Shown here piece after piece: positions 1 to 9,952 of a DNA stretch of 26,269 bases. Position 1 is the first letter of the stretch, and each line of letters begins with the position of its first letter. The stretch comes from Isohypsibius dastychi (Eukaryota > Tardigrada > Eutardigrada > Parachela > Isohypsibiidae), in NCBI GenBank assembly GCA_034696485.1, contig JAQIWT010000241.1, forward strand, positions 1-26,269, given 5' to 3'. Under the pieces are notes generated by a model. That model was not told the DNA's origin. It saw nothing but the letters and a program-made list of their open reading frames with translations, and did not search any database. The translations under genes were made by a program, and so were the position numbers.

Positions 1-220
1 TGCTGAGTGCGCTTTGGAGCACAGTTTTTAATTCGGTATCCCACATCAACACGGAAAACTTGACTTCATGCTTCTTGGTGAACGGATTGAGCCTGGTGCT
101 GACGGTAATAGGCTGTAACAGCAGCATTGGCGTATAGAAGAACTGATCGGGCTCTTCGCGATCGGTGGGCTTGTTCTTTTGGTAGATCGACACGCGGAAA
201 TTATGGTGCTTAACTGACAT
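1..220 (-). CDS. 5' part of an unrecognised protein gene, cut by the window edge
   Basis: An open frame of 73 codons starts at ATG 218-220 and is still open at base 1, so the 3' part lies outside the window. The peptide begins MSVKHHNFRVSIYQ and continues through YTPMLLLQPITVSTRLNPF and KFSVLMWDTEL. It has mixed polar and hydrophobic composition, no signal peptide and no transmembrane segment, and codon use looks like that of a real gene. A splice-acceptor-like ttctgcag lies about 40 bases upstream of the ATG on the minus strand, as expected for a trans-splice or 5'-UTR splice site. I do not recognise the family. The start is supported by the lack of an upstream in-frame ATG nearby and by this acceptor. 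Confidence 0.6.
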   Translation of the reverse strand, partial: MSVKHHNFRVSIYQKNKPTDREEPDQFFYTPMLLLQPITVSTRLNPFTKKHEVKFSVLMWDTELKTVLQSALS

Positions 221-1751
221 AATGGCATTGGGTGCTATCTCTATTCTTGACCATCCTGCAGAATTTGGGAACCATTAACAAACGTACCTGATGAACGTGG
301 TAGATGAGTTTCGATCTGGTGAAAATAAATAGCTATCTACTCAGAGTTCAAAGTGTTTCTTGATAACTGTCCGTTGTTTTGAACCAAGGAAGAAAATTAG
401 AAGAATTACATATGTTGGATAATATATATGCCCATAGTAAGTGCAGTTTGATACCTGTCGCAGCTCTGGAGGACGTAATTCCAACGTTTGTCATTGTTAT
501 TGGTTCGTTCGACCTTGAAGATGATGCAGAGAGTCCTTAGGTGCTAGTGTTCTGTCAACCTAGAAAAAACGCAGAAATCAATATACTGTATCTTTAATTA
601 AGAGGAGGTTCTATGATTGTCAGTATGGTACGCGGAAGTGGCAGTCAATAAACTACAGTCAGTCACAGCCGGAAGTGCATACTGGATTGAAAAGCTTCAA
701 GAAGCTGCAAAGAGAAGAAGCGTCGTCCGAGATCTCGAACGGAGGATTGGTTGAGGATTCGATTGTTCAGTTCTCACTTTTCTCCTTTTTTAGAATGGCT
801 TTGTCTTTACGGACAGTTTCTTTGGTGGATTGGGAAGTTTAAAGCGACCATGCTCATAACTGTTGCGAAGCGAGCGCGAAGCGCGAAAAGTTTTGGAGAG
901 TTGTTTTTTTAATGGATGGGGACGAAATAAGTTCAAATGTACCAATGGATGCAAGCTCAAATCATGCCCAAACAAATGCGACGATGCATGACCCCGTTCT
1001 CAGAAAAATTGCATCAATGCATCACATTCGTTGCGTCCCTCTGCTGAGGCTCTGCACATTACTGATGTTTATCACGTTTTCACCACATCACGCGCGTGAT
1101 GAAATGTGCGATTGTGTGGGATGTAGTAAGCTAGTAACTACGTCGACCTGCCGGCGTGCGTCGTCGCTGGAATGTTGTCACGTAATGGAAACGTGGTGGA
1201 ATTCGCAGTTTTGACTGACTAAATTAAAACTCTCTACCTCGAATCTTCGGGGGATTGAGTAATTGAATTCATATCTCACAATGAACATACATGAACATAC
1301 ATGAACACACATGTAAACAAACATGTTTCAAAATTATTCCTAGTAGTCGTCGGTTGATCCGTCTTACCTTATTCAGCACAGAAAGAGTGAGTGCCAGTCA
1401 CTTTGAACTTGCATTCAGAAAAGGTGGTTGGCAGAGTGAAAATCGATAGTTTAAAATTTCAAACCAATGAGAGAAAGAATTTGAAGGTCTTAAAACCACC
1501 TGAAATATGCCCAGAAAAAAATCGCAATTTTTTCTATAATCTGTTACCAGATTATCAAGTCCACCCGCTCAATCTCGACTCCTCATCATATTCCCATTCC
1601 TTTTCATGGCACCTTTTCATATCGTCCTCATTCTCGCCCTCTTCCTTTTTTTGCAACTTACACCAGCTTGTACCTTGCGATCATCTGTTCGTCTCCTCCG
1701 GTCTTTTTCAAATCTCTTTCTTCTCTTGCTCTCTTCCGTTCAAATAATTTA
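221..1751. other. Intergenic stretch without a supported gene
   Basis: Between the edge gene and the F-box gene I see no convincing coding region. The plus-strand ORFs at 912-1214 and 1391-1747 have no recognisable domain, no matching splice partners and, for the second, low-complexity Ser/Phe-rich content from a T-rich stretch. A short GCGAAGCG-type echo occurs at 866-888. The region next to 220 should hold the promoter of the minus-strand edge gene. Confidence 0.4.
1281..1325. repeat. Short tandem repeat, 10-bp unit atgaacatac
   Basis: Two perfect copies of atgaacatac (1281-1300) are followed by atgaacacac and a decayed copy atgtaaacaa, then acatg. It is a minisatellite-like tract of about 4.5 units in intergenic DNA. 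No function is implied. Confidence 0.8.
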
Positions 1752-1917
1752 CTATTCCATAGTCCCGTAAGGCTCATCCACTGACATGCGAAGTTTGTTT
1801 AATAAAGCCGTGTTAAAATAGTCTATCTGCATATTTCGACAAATAATACTCTCTCGATCGGGAATAAAAGGCAGCAGACGAAAACCCAGAAATTCATACC
1901 ATTCTACGACCTTCATG
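1752..1917 (-). other. Possible 3' terminal exon of the F-box gene (alternative ending)
   Basis: This open frame (key segment VVEWYEFLGFRLLPF, stop TAG at 1752-1754) lies just downstream of the F-box CDS. If the F-box exon is spliced at 1997 (donor gtaaatc, just before its TAA) to the weak acceptor ttgag ending at 1918, the phase matches and the protein grows to 323 residues. The acceptor lacks a pyrimidine tract, so the shorter ending at 1993 is kept as the main model. The peptide composition is protein-like, which is the main reason to record it. Confidence 0.3.
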
Positions 1918-1992
1918 CTCAATAAACGACCCAATCCGGTCAAAAGTTACTCCTGAGACATCGTGATGCTAGTACGCGGCGGGTCCGATGAT

Positions 1993-2864
1993 TTACGCTT
2001 GTTTTCCGGGAATATCCTTTAAAAAAATTCCATTTTTATATGTTCTCGGAAGTTTACCATCTTTCCACATTTTTACATACCAATTGAAGAGTCGGCGGAC
2101 ATTTATCTTCAGTATCTTATAATGTCTTAGTTCAAATGCCTCAGATGCGACAATAAATTTGGTAATCGGTCGAAGATCGAAGTTTCTGAACGCTGCATAC
2201 GGTAGGAAAGGCGCTTCTCTGACGCCATTAGTTCGGTACGAATAAGTAAAGTTGTCGAAGCAAAATCCATTTCCGGTCTCATCAAGGGCAGACATTCGGC
2301 ACTTGTAATAGGTGACGCTTGAAACGATTGTCGGAAACCTCCCCAATCTACATGCCGATGTCAGATTCACCAGTAAATCCGATATTACAAGATCTGGACG
2401 CGTATCGCTTCCAACAAGGTGGTACAACATCAGACTCGTTATATCCTCTTGTCGTAATGAGATGGGATCGATTCGCTGCGGTATCGAGACAGAAGACTGT
2501 AACTTGACTCGAGAATTATCCGGAAATGTGAAGATTCTGCCGATTGATGCTATGTTTGGTACAGAGTGAGCGACTTTCTTCGATGGTCCGATCGGAATCT
2601 TCGCTAGTCCTTCAGAAATGTATTTCTGATCTCCCAGGTACCTGCGTTCGATATCGATAATAATTTCACGGCAATATGCTCTGTCCTTGATAATCGAATA
2701 CCATGTTTTACAAACCCTGGATTGAACGAATCAATTAGAAAACAAATCTGTTGTTTACATACGTTATTAAAACAATACCTCGAGCTTTTCGAACGATCAA
2801 TACAGTCAAGGTGGCAGAAAACAAGTGCTAAAATTTCATACGGCAAATGATTAATCTCGCACAT
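1993..2864 (-). CDS. F-box protein (two exons, 269 aa)
   Basis: Likely substrate adaptor of an SCF (SKP1-cullin-F-box) E3 ubiquitin ligase. Exons are 2779-2864 and 1993-2716, joined in phase across a 62-base intron (donor gtattgt, acceptor aatccag). The F-box is at residues about 4-45: LPYEILALVFCHLDCIDR, then VCKTWYSIIKDRAYCREI, which fits the LPxEILxxIFxxLxxxDxxxxxxVCKxWxxI pattern. The remaining ~220 residues have no motif I can name. The segment NWYVKMWKDGKLPR recalls the C-terminal substrate-side domains of nematode F-box expansions, but this is only an impression. ATG 2862-2864 is the first in frame. The gene follows the DEAH helicase on the same strand, about 330 bases after its stop, which would allow an operon. 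An extra 3' exon is possible at 1752-1917. Confidence 0.8.
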
Positions 2865-3080
2865 TTTGAAGATCAGAAGTGCCCCAAATCTTAGCAATTG
2901 AACAATACAGCTTTCGGATTTTTCCCTAAAAATTTCACAAATTTTCCCGCGTTAAACCAAACATCTGGAAAGTGGGCGGGTATTAATGTTGCAAATACAA
3001 GAGGTATACACCCCTTCGTGACGACACGCCCAGGGTTGACACACCGTACGCTAGCAGGGCTGACGCTCTCAGCTTTCGAC

Positions 3081-3086
3081 TTTATT
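3081..3086 (-). terminator. Polyadenylation signal AATAAA of the DEAH helicase gene
   Basis: The minus strand reads AATAAA 105 bases after the helicase stop codon (tttatt on the plus strand). This supports the 3' end chosen for that gene and makes the overlapping ORF at 2891-3151 untranslated or intergenic DNA. Confidence 0.55.
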
Positions 3087-3190
3087 GTTTCGTACATTCT
3101 GATTTCATAATGAATTCTACGGGAAACGTCTTCAAGAATAATAAAACACAAGTCCTTTTTGTTTCAAATATGACAACTGAGTTGACAGAA

Positions 3191-5462
3191 TCATGGAAGA
3201 CGAGTGCAGTTTGTAAGCCGAATTATTCGGCCACTTTCATCGTCGAAAACCCGCACATCGTCGTACAAAATGCGGTTGACATTTCGGCGCTTATAAAGTA
3301 CAGAAGCTTTTGATATAACCGCGATATTTGAATCCGCTAGTCGAAAGCCGGATCCGTCCACGAAATCACCTATCTATTTAAACAGATCGAAATTTTACTG
3401 AACTTATGAAATTTATTGAACAGCAAGCGAGCTCTTACTTTGTGTTTATGGCCATCCATCAGTGACGATCGTACTGCAGAAGCGATTTCCAGGCCACTTG
3501 CTTCTGAATAGTCAGGCTCTTGAATCTTCAGCATCACATTATTGAAATGTTCGAATAGTTCGATTGCCATATTTATAGCATCGTATTCCAAATAATTCGC
3601 TGAACACCAGTTGCGTCGTTCTAGAAAAACGTAAGCCCAATTAAATATTATAATATAAAATCTTCTTTTATCTCCATTACCTTGAATGTCGTCTGGGACA
3701 CAGCAAAAAATTCTCAGCAGCATAAAATGGTCTCCACGGTCATCGAAGAATGGATCTTCTGATTTCTTGACGTGTTTGTGGCGATCGAAACGTATTGGGT
3801 TACTACCTGGAATTAACTCATGCCTTGTTGTTCTCATACATCTCTTCGCTTTAATTTTAACTCACCACTGTTTCCGACCGATAACATGGAACATATTGCT
3901 GCGACGTAACGAAATACACCTTTTTCGAGAGCAGAAATCAGTGATCGCCCGTATTCTGGAGAAGCTCGAAATAAAGACGCGGTATAACCGATGCCACTTA
4001 TCATGCATTTATAAGATGCATCCCGGGAAACAAATCCCAAACTTTCCACGACGTCGTGAGCGCGAGAAATGGCAAGTGTATCTACACGAATATAATTTAT
4101 TGAGTTAAAGTAATATACCGATCCCGAAATAAAAACCAACTTGGTTTCTGGATCAAGTTCAGATCTTGGATTTCGCCGAAACCATACGCATGTAGTTGCA
4201 GAGAGAGCATCGATAGATCGGATCGCAGAATAGCCGGTTTAGGATATGGAAGCCGGGACTCGTAATTTGGCCTCGAATATAGTCGAAATACAGATCCATT
4301 TCTTGTTCGACCTGTCCGACCGGCCCTCTGATCAGCGGATGACTTTGCAACTGGCTTCATAACGAGCGAACGTAGTCCGGTTTCCAAGTCAATGTCCTAC
4401 ACAAAATATTGAAATTATCTCGGCTATGATATTGAATTCAGGATATTAGCACAAACTTCTTCGCGTGCGAGGCCAGTATCGATTATAACGTCAGTATCAG
4501 GAATTGTGACCGAGGTTTCTGCCGCGTTCGTCGCAATAATAATTTTACGAAAACCATCCGGAGTAGCTGCAGCGAGCTGTTCTTTCGGAGTGATACCAGC
4601 ATGAAAAGGGAATAATCGACAGTTAGGTGGTTTGATTTTGAGCTGAATTTCGCGCAAAAGGAGATCAATCTCCTGAAATATTCAAAATCTAGTTACAACA
4701 ATACCAACTTAGATTTCTATCAATAATTACCCGCTTTCCAGCAACAAATATCAAGATATTTCCTTGATGCGTTGGTTGTGCCAAAATCTCGCATAGTGAC
4801 TTGAGGACGACTGAGATAATGGAAGAGAGATCATCATTTGGAGTTTCCTGAAGATATTTAATGTCGATATGAAAGCGAGCAGAAGGGATGAAGACGATTT
4901 TTGCAGTCGGGATTATTGATAACCAAAAATCAAGATTAGCAGTAGCGCTCATGAGAACAAGCCGAAGTGTTGGTCGAGATTTAAGGACGATGAGAATTGC
5001 TGACAGGAGAATATCCATCTGCAAGGTCCGTTCATGAATTTCATCCAGAATCAAGGCGCCTACTCCCACTCCTGATTTATTTCCTTCCTTATCGATGAAA
5101 TTTGGCGTATCGGAAAGAGACTGGATCGCCGAGTTGAAAAGAACTCCCTCAGTAACGAATAACAGACGGGAATAATCATCTGCGTTCTTATCGAATCGTA
5201 CAATGTATCCGATTACGTCACTTATCTCCGGTGCAATCTTTTTTACTTGATGTGCAATAAGTGTAGTCGCTGTTCGTCGAGTTTGAGTACAGATAACTCT
5301 CGACATGGAGTCTTGGCTGGAAATATATTCCAATGTAAACAAAGGGATCATCGTTGACTTGCCAGTTCCGGTAGGACCGCTGATAATGATGACTTGAGAT
5401 TCTCGTAATGCAGCCATATATTCAGATTTAATAGAATCGACTGGAAGCTTGTGGGAATACAT
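3191..5462 (-). CDS. Divergent DEAH/RHA-family RNA helicase (7 exons, 636 aa)
   Basis: ATP-dependent RNA helicase of superfamily 2, DEAH/RHA branch (spliceosome and ribosome-biogenesis relatives). Exons: 4731-5462, 4457-4672, 4141-4396, 3866-4081, 3681-3806, 3439-3620, 3191-3373; all junctions keep phase. Motif I is GPTGTGKST (residues 29-37), motif II DEIH (140-143), motif III SAT (172-174), motif V IATNAAETSVTIP with IIDTG, motif VI QRAGRTGRT. A winged-helix and ratchet-like helicase-associated region and a short OB-like tail follow. Motif Ia reads TQTRR rather than the usual TQPRR, and the ~636-residue length is short because there is little N-terminal extension. The ATG at 5460-5462 lies 28 residues before the P-loop; the frame is open upstream to 5543, so a longer N-terminus is possible. 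I cannot assign a specific orthologue (PRP22, DHX33, DHX35 and so on). Confidence 0.88.
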
Positions 5463-5611
5463 TTTCGCGCTTTCAGGAAAGGAGAACTTCTCATACCAGA
5501 ATCGATACTTCAATGTCTGCCATAAACCACATCTGTCAAACAAAAGCGTTTGAATGTACCTAGTTTAGGCCAGGGATGAGCGGAAGAGCGTCTGAATGTG
5601 GTTTAGGGTCT

Positions 5612-5627
5612 GGGGGGGGGGGGGGGG
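5612..5627 (+). repeat. Homopolymer G16 tract
   Basis: Sixteen consecutive G, flanked by ct and aaggg, about 150 bases upstream of the helicase start (C-tract on that gene's coding strand). It is the longest of three G-tracts in the window. Confidence 0.95.
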
Positions 5628-5644
5628 AAGGGACAGCGCTAGAT

Positions 5645-5766
5645 ATCTCAAATTTATGGAAAAAAATCGTTGACAATAATACACACGAAATAGCAATTTA
5701 CGGATGCCTCGATTCACTCATCCACTAGATACCTCGCTGACGCCAAGTCATGCAAAATCATAATTT
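5645..5766 (+). repeat. Direct repeat copy A (~122 bp dispersed repeat)
   Basis: Nearly the same sequence occurs at 6591-6712 in the same orientation, with about a dozen mismatches (roughly 90% identity by eye). The conserved core includes gaaatagcaatttacgga and cactcatccactagatacct. It is non-coding. The copies lie 946 bases apart and enclose two tRNA-like remnants in opposite orientation, which suggests a mobile-element fragment or a segmental duplication. Confidence 0.85.
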
Positions 5767-5871
5767 TGTGGAACCCCTTTCTGTATTTTGTAATGTATAA
5801 AATGTATAAAAAGTTGAGCCGGCTCAGCGTTTCTCTTACTCTGAGATTTTCAAACTTAGAATTTGTGAAAT

Positions 5872-5948
5872 CGGCCAAGTAGTATAGCGGTTCAATATGA
5901 CTCCAATGATTCCGATGGTCGCCAGTCTGAGTTCGAACCCGGCCCTCG
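5872..5948 (+). pseudogene. tRNA-like remnant (pol III A and B boxes)
   Basis: An A-box-like tagtatagcgg (5880-5890) and a B-box-like gttcgaaccc (5931-5940) lie 40 bases apart, as in tRNA genes. A T-rich run follows at about 5992-6007. The acceptor and anticodon stems do not pair convincingly, so this is a degenerate tRNA or the head of a tRNA-derived SINE rather than a working tRNA gene. Confidence 0.5.
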
Positions 5949-6047
5949 ACATAATTTCCCCGATTCAAATTTTCAATTTCATTAGCAGATTTTATTTTTT
6001 TTTGTTTTGATACGGTGCTCATTCCATGGTTAACGGCTTATTTGCAT

Positions 6048-6078
6048 ACAGACATTCCTGACTGACAGACATTCCTGA
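6048..6078 (+). repeat. 17-bp tandem duplication
   Basis: The 14-mer acagacattcctga occurs at 6048-6061 and again at 6065-6078, so the period is 17 bases. It is a small local duplication in non-coding DNA. Confidence 0.85.
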
Positions 6079-6451
6079 GATTTTTCCCGATCTTTTGTAT
6101 TACGCCAGCGTTCTTTTTGCTCCATCTTATAACCCACGTCAAACAACCTAAGAGCACACGATATTATCCTTCCGTTTAAAATTACCCGGCATACTCCCCA
6201 CGTTCGCCAAGTACTGATTTTCTTCCAGTAAGCCACGATATCTTCCAAGATTCATCCTACACTACATCCGGTTATTTCTCCCGTCTCCCGCAACTTATCC
6301 ATGAGGTCAAAATAACTCAATTTCCTCACATTAGCAACCACGCATGATACTTTATATCCACGATAATCTATTACAGCGAAAAATATTATTGTGACAAAAA
6401 TCTGAATATTGTTTAAATACGATTTTATTGAAGAATAATATTTGAAAAGTT

Positions 6452-6526
6452 GTCACGGCCAGGATTCGAATCAAGCTCATCGGACGAACAGTCGCCGACC
6501 ATACCACTACACCACTCCTCCATGCT
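6452..6526 (-). pseudogene. Second tRNA-like remnant, opposite orientation
   Basis: On the minus strand an A-box-like tggtgtagtgg (6504-6514) is followed 31 bases later by a B-box-like gattcgaatcc (6462-6472). A possible anticodon arm (cggcga, ctgt, tcgtccg) forms only with a bulge, and the acceptor ends do not pair. This is a decayed tRNA or SINE head, and it faces the remnant at 5872-5948. Confidence 0.5.
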
Positions 6527-6590
6527 AAGCTTTAAAATATGCGCTCAGTTTGAATTACGGTACTCTCAGCATGCAAATCTCAAATTTTAT

Positions 6591-6712
6591 ATCTCAAATT
6601 TTTGGAAAAAAATCGTTGAAAATAATACAAACGAAATAGCAATTTACGGAAGCTTCGATTCACTCATCCACTAGATACCTCACTGACGCCAAGTCATTCA
6701 AAATCATAATTT
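6591..6712 (+). repeat. Direct repeat copy B (~122 bp dispersed repeat)
   Basis: Partner of 5645-5766. The match starts at atctcaaatt and ends near aatcataattt. Outside these limits the flanks differ, so the repeat boundaries are fairly sharp. Confidence 0.85.
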
Positions 6713-7034
6713 GGTAAGTTGAAGAAAAAGATTCTTTCATCGATCCGGAAGCCCGCCTCCAGTATGTAATTTCGAACATTCTCTTTCACAATGTCGATTC
6801 CCTAAGCATGGAAAGTTATTTGCGTCTCCAACAACACAATCAACAGCTCCAGTCTTTTTTTTTTATATTCTTAAAAACAGCCGTTAGTGAATTCTCCAAA
6901 CAAAGTTCTGACATTATAGCGTTCAATCGAAAAGGTTAGTAAGTTTTCTAAATCCGCAGTTTATCCATTATCAGTAAAATATGATCCTTCCATTCTCAAT
7001 CTCGTTGAAATAAGTTGCAACTGCCGACACGTCC

Positions 7035-8344
7035 TCAATTTCGTTTTTTATTCGACCGGATTTCGACATGCAAAAATCCTCCTCCGGAAGTCGGTTGTCC
7101 ATTCAAACTGGCACACGCCTCCATTGCCTAAAAACAAACTTCCCGTATAATTTTTTTGTATGCTTACAAAATTTTCTCCTACTTCTTCAGCCTCATCGAA
7201 TTTCACGACAATCTTTCCCGGCCCTCCCTTTTCTCCATCCTTGATTATTTCCAATCCCTTGAAACTCTTGTAGTTTTTGAAGAGAGTCAACACAAAGCCC
7301 AACGTGGCATCTCCTCCAACATGAACAAATTCCAATTCATAAACACGTTTATCTTTGATGTCACGTTCATCTCGCAGCTCGCTACCGAACAATCCACGTC
7401 GCATCCCTTCATGTCGAGCGTCATTCATAATCTGCTCTCGAACATCCGATTTCCAGCCCATAATCGCCGGAGCACTGACAGGCTCTTCCACTTCATTTTC
7501 CCGTCGTCGACGCACCAAATTCCCAGTTGCAAAATTAATTTTCCACTTCGGCGCCCCAACATCCGGTTCCACTTTGTTATGCAAGAATTCCACCACTGAT
7601 TCGGCTGTATATCGAGATGCATAGACGACAAACCCGATCCCGCGTGATATTTCTACAAAAGAATCCGTTTATAAATTATATCACGTATCGCTAGCTTTAA
7701 ATCAACTCACTCGTTGTACCATCTCGAAGCACCTTCACCGAGAGGACTTTTCCAAAGATCTCGAAGTATACCAAGAACTCCTCAATTGACCAATCGATCG
7801 GGATTCCGGTAACATGCAAAGTTGTCTTCTTGGTATCCGTATTGACACGAGCCAGCGAGACCTTCAAACAACAACGGTGTTTTTATGCTGATCTTCGATA
7901 AATTTATCGGATTTACCTTGATCTGATTTCCCATGAAATCAGTCCCATCCAAAACCTCACAAGCTCGATTCGCAGACTCCTGCCGCTCGTACTCCACAAA
8001 TCCGTATCCCGTAAACGGAATATGTCGGCAGCTAATAATTTCTCCGAATTCAGCTGTCAAAGCATGCAATTCCTCATCTGGCAACTAGAGAAATAATTTC
8101 ATGTCAACAAATCCAATTAATTTGCTGAACGTTTTAGGAAATGATCTCAGAGCTCATATTTTCATACCGTATTTGGCAGATAGTTGACAATGATTTTGCA
8201 CGGCTGATATTCCGCTCCTTTCTCCCCATATAAATTAACATGAGGCTTTTCCTTCGGAATCAGCTCCACAGATTGCGGGAATATCCCATATCGTCCCAAC
8301 TCAGTCACTTTGATTTCACCACCGCTCATATTAATATCCTCCAT
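7035..8344 (-). CDS. ELAV-like RNA-binding protein with three RRMs (5 exons, 357 aa)
   Basis: Predicted RNA-binding regulator of mRNA processing or stability. Exons: 8168-8344, 7917-8084, 7711-7861, 7168-7652, 7035-7127; total 1,074 bases, all in phase. RRM1 (residues about 50-130) has RNP2 KIIVNYLP and RNP1 GYGFVEY. RRM2 follows directly, with RNP2 LHVTGIP and RNP1 RGIGFVVY, then KWKINFATGN. This tandem layout and the IVNYLP, GYGF and RGxGF signatures match ELAV/Hu/Sex-lethal proteins. A linker rich in Arg and Glu precedes a weaker C-terminal RRM (LEFVHVGG, then KIVVKFDEAEE). RNP residues outside the cores are divergent, so this is probably a fast-evolving paralogue and not the conserved ELAV orthologue. 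ATG 8342-8344 is the first in frame, and a second Met lies five codons on. Confidence 0.85.
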
Positions 8345-8791
8345 TGCTTATTCCGGCTGATTCGATATAATAATCTGAGCAGATTAAGGTTGCACTAATA
8401 TAAATCGGTTTTCGCACAAATGCTGGTTCAGACGTCCCGGTTCTTCGCTCTTCATGCCACGTTGCACTTTCAGCGAGCCATGTGCGCATTGCCATTTTTG
8501 CCTGACCCCACCCCCAAGTGATTCAAGGTGTTCATATCGTCCCGTTGTTCTTACCGCTGAAATTCATTTTCGCCTCCTTTCAATTTATCATCGTCGACTT
8601 TATTAGACCGTACTGATTCTAATTTTCATCCACATTTTCTCGTTTTCAAACATATAAAAATTCAGCCAGGAAAAAAAGTCAGCTGTTATTTACAATTGAA
8701 CTCCGAAAATCTCACAAATTCCTGCTGAAAATACCAAGTGCAAAAATCAAATAAATTCCATGCCCATCGTTATTGTGAAACTCGAAAATTA
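8345..8791. other. Intergenic gap between two minus-strand genes
   Basis: This 447-base stretch holds no gene. An AATAAA on the minus strand (plus-strand tttatt at 8599-8604), about 190 bases after the HMG-like gene's stop, may be its poly(A) signal. The part next to 8344 should hold the promoter or trans-splice site of the RRM gene. Confidence 0.45.
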
Positions 8792-9637
8792 TTATTTAAT
8801 TCCAGTGTTCTCCAATCCCGACTTCAAGTTTACATGCAGTGCCTTCGTGACTTCTTCAATGTTTGCCAGATCATCGAGATTCGGGCCAGGATAAAACGAA
8901 TTTCGCCGTCGCTCCTCCTTCCATTCAAGTAAAAACGACAAAAGTCGCGGGACGGTTGTGTTTGATGTTAGAGTGTTCCCCGATTGCAGCTTCACTCCAG
9001 AAAAAGCACTAGTCATCAATCGCAAAAGGTCACTCTTAGCAGTGGCAATCAACTTTTTCTGTGTGGCATTCAAAACGACTCCGCGAAACGTCACCGTCTC
9101 TTCCTGGACATCATTCTTCTCGGCATTTTTGTTCACATTTTTAGCTGAGCTTCTTCCTTTCTTCACGGGTCTGGAACGGTCGTCGACAACAGCTCCTTCT
9201 ACATCCGTTGCTCCCAGCTTTCGTTTCCGAAGTCCAGACTTAGCGGCGAAGCAATTTTCGATGACCTCGTTCTCCTTTCCTGCGTTCTGATCTGATATGT
9301 TGTCATTCACTCCTTCAGCCAAATCTTTAGTCGCCCCCGAAATATTAGCAGCACTTTCTCCTTGGGGTTTATTCCGCAAATCATGGTAGACCTAGATCAA
9401 GTCACTCGATAAATGTTAAATTCCTCAGCATTCTACGTTATAACTATCGAAACTCACCTGTTTTTCATCTTGTGTCAGTTTTTGCCAAGCTGCTGAAGAT
9501 CCTTCATGATATTCTTTATCGGACATCTTGGATCCCCGTTCCTTTTCCTTCCTTTCACGCCACTGGTTCTTGAAAATCCATACTCCAGAGATTTGCTTCG
9601 AGTCTTTCTTCCGTTCCTGATCTATTACTTTATCCAT
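8792..9637 (-). CDS. HMG-box-like nuclear protein (2 exons, 259 aa)
   Basis: Exons are 9458-9637 and 8792-9391, joined in phase over a 66-base intron (gtgagt to gatctag). Residues about 17-68 resemble an HMG box: GVWIFKNQWRERKEKE, a middle helix with EYHEGSSAAWQKL, then TQDEKQVYHDL, matching the FxxxxRxxxxxE, SxxWxxLxxxEKxxY pattern. HMG boxes bend DNA in the nucleus. The rest is Asn/Glu/Lys-rich and contains basic clusters (RKRKL, RPVKKGR) that look like nuclear localisation signals. A C-terminal helical region of ~90 residues (ATQKKLIATAKSDLLRLM) has no family I recognise. The ATG at 9635-9637 is the first in frame. The second F-box gene starts divergently 316 bases away, so the promoters may be shared. 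Confidence 0.72.
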
Positions 9638-9952
9638 GGCACGGTTAGGTTAGGTTATGATTAGAAATCAGCTCGAACTAGAAATGTACTAATCCTCGTT
9701 CTAGAACTTCATGAAACTGTTAGCCTCGTCCCATAGCGTACTTAACAAGATTGTTAGTGTTGTGGTTTTTCACTCCCCATTTCTACACGTTTCGTACGCT
9801 CATGTATGTTCAGTCAATGTTGTGGTACCCGTTACTGGTAATGATGGTACTATGGTAGACATGGTAACCTTACCGTATGCGATATAATTTCACTTTCCTA
9901 AATTATATTATTTCTGTCATTTCGCACTTACACTTTCTCTACTTCTGCTATA
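9638..9952. promoter_or_regulatory. Divergent promoter region between HMG-like and F-box genes
   Basis: A 315-base spacer separates two genes transcribed away from each other. It contains a short ggttaggttaggtta run next to the HMG-like start and a cluster of tggtac/tggtaa words at about 9822-9868. No TATA box or known operator is evident. The role is inferred from gene orientation only. Confidence 0.4.

Larger units (their letters stand above)
5463..7034. other. Repeat-rich intergenic region
   Basis: No supported protein gene. The stretch holds a G16 tract, a direct repeat pair, two opposed tRNA-like remnants and a short tandem duplication, each listed separately. It also contains the presumed helicase promoter (near 5463) and the 3' flank of the RRM gene (near 7034). 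The ORFs at 5714-6022 and 6450-6674 overlap these repeats and are not credible genes. Confidence 0.6.

Noticed and set aside
912-1214. Plus-strand ORF of 100 codons
   Set aside because: No domain, odd Cys/His/Met-rich composition, no splice partners; likely chance.
1391-1747. Plus-strand ORF of 118 codons
   Set aside because: The second half is Ser/Phe repeats from a T/C-rich tract; no start context or homology signs.
2891-3151. Open frame of 86 codons on the minus strand between the helicase and F-box genes
   Set aside because: It starts from a non-coding 3' region after the helicase stop, overlaps the helicase poly(A) signal, starts without a good splice acceptor and has no recognisable domain. 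An alternative helicase ending using a weak gtggcc donor was also considered and not preferred.
5872-5948. Functional tRNA gene
   Set aside because: A and B boxes exist but acceptor and anticodon stems do not pair, so it is listed only as a remnant.
9647-9661. ggttaggttaggtta, telomere-like repeat
   Set aside because: Only three units and the unit is TTAGG, not the nematode TTAGGC; too short for an interstitial telomere.
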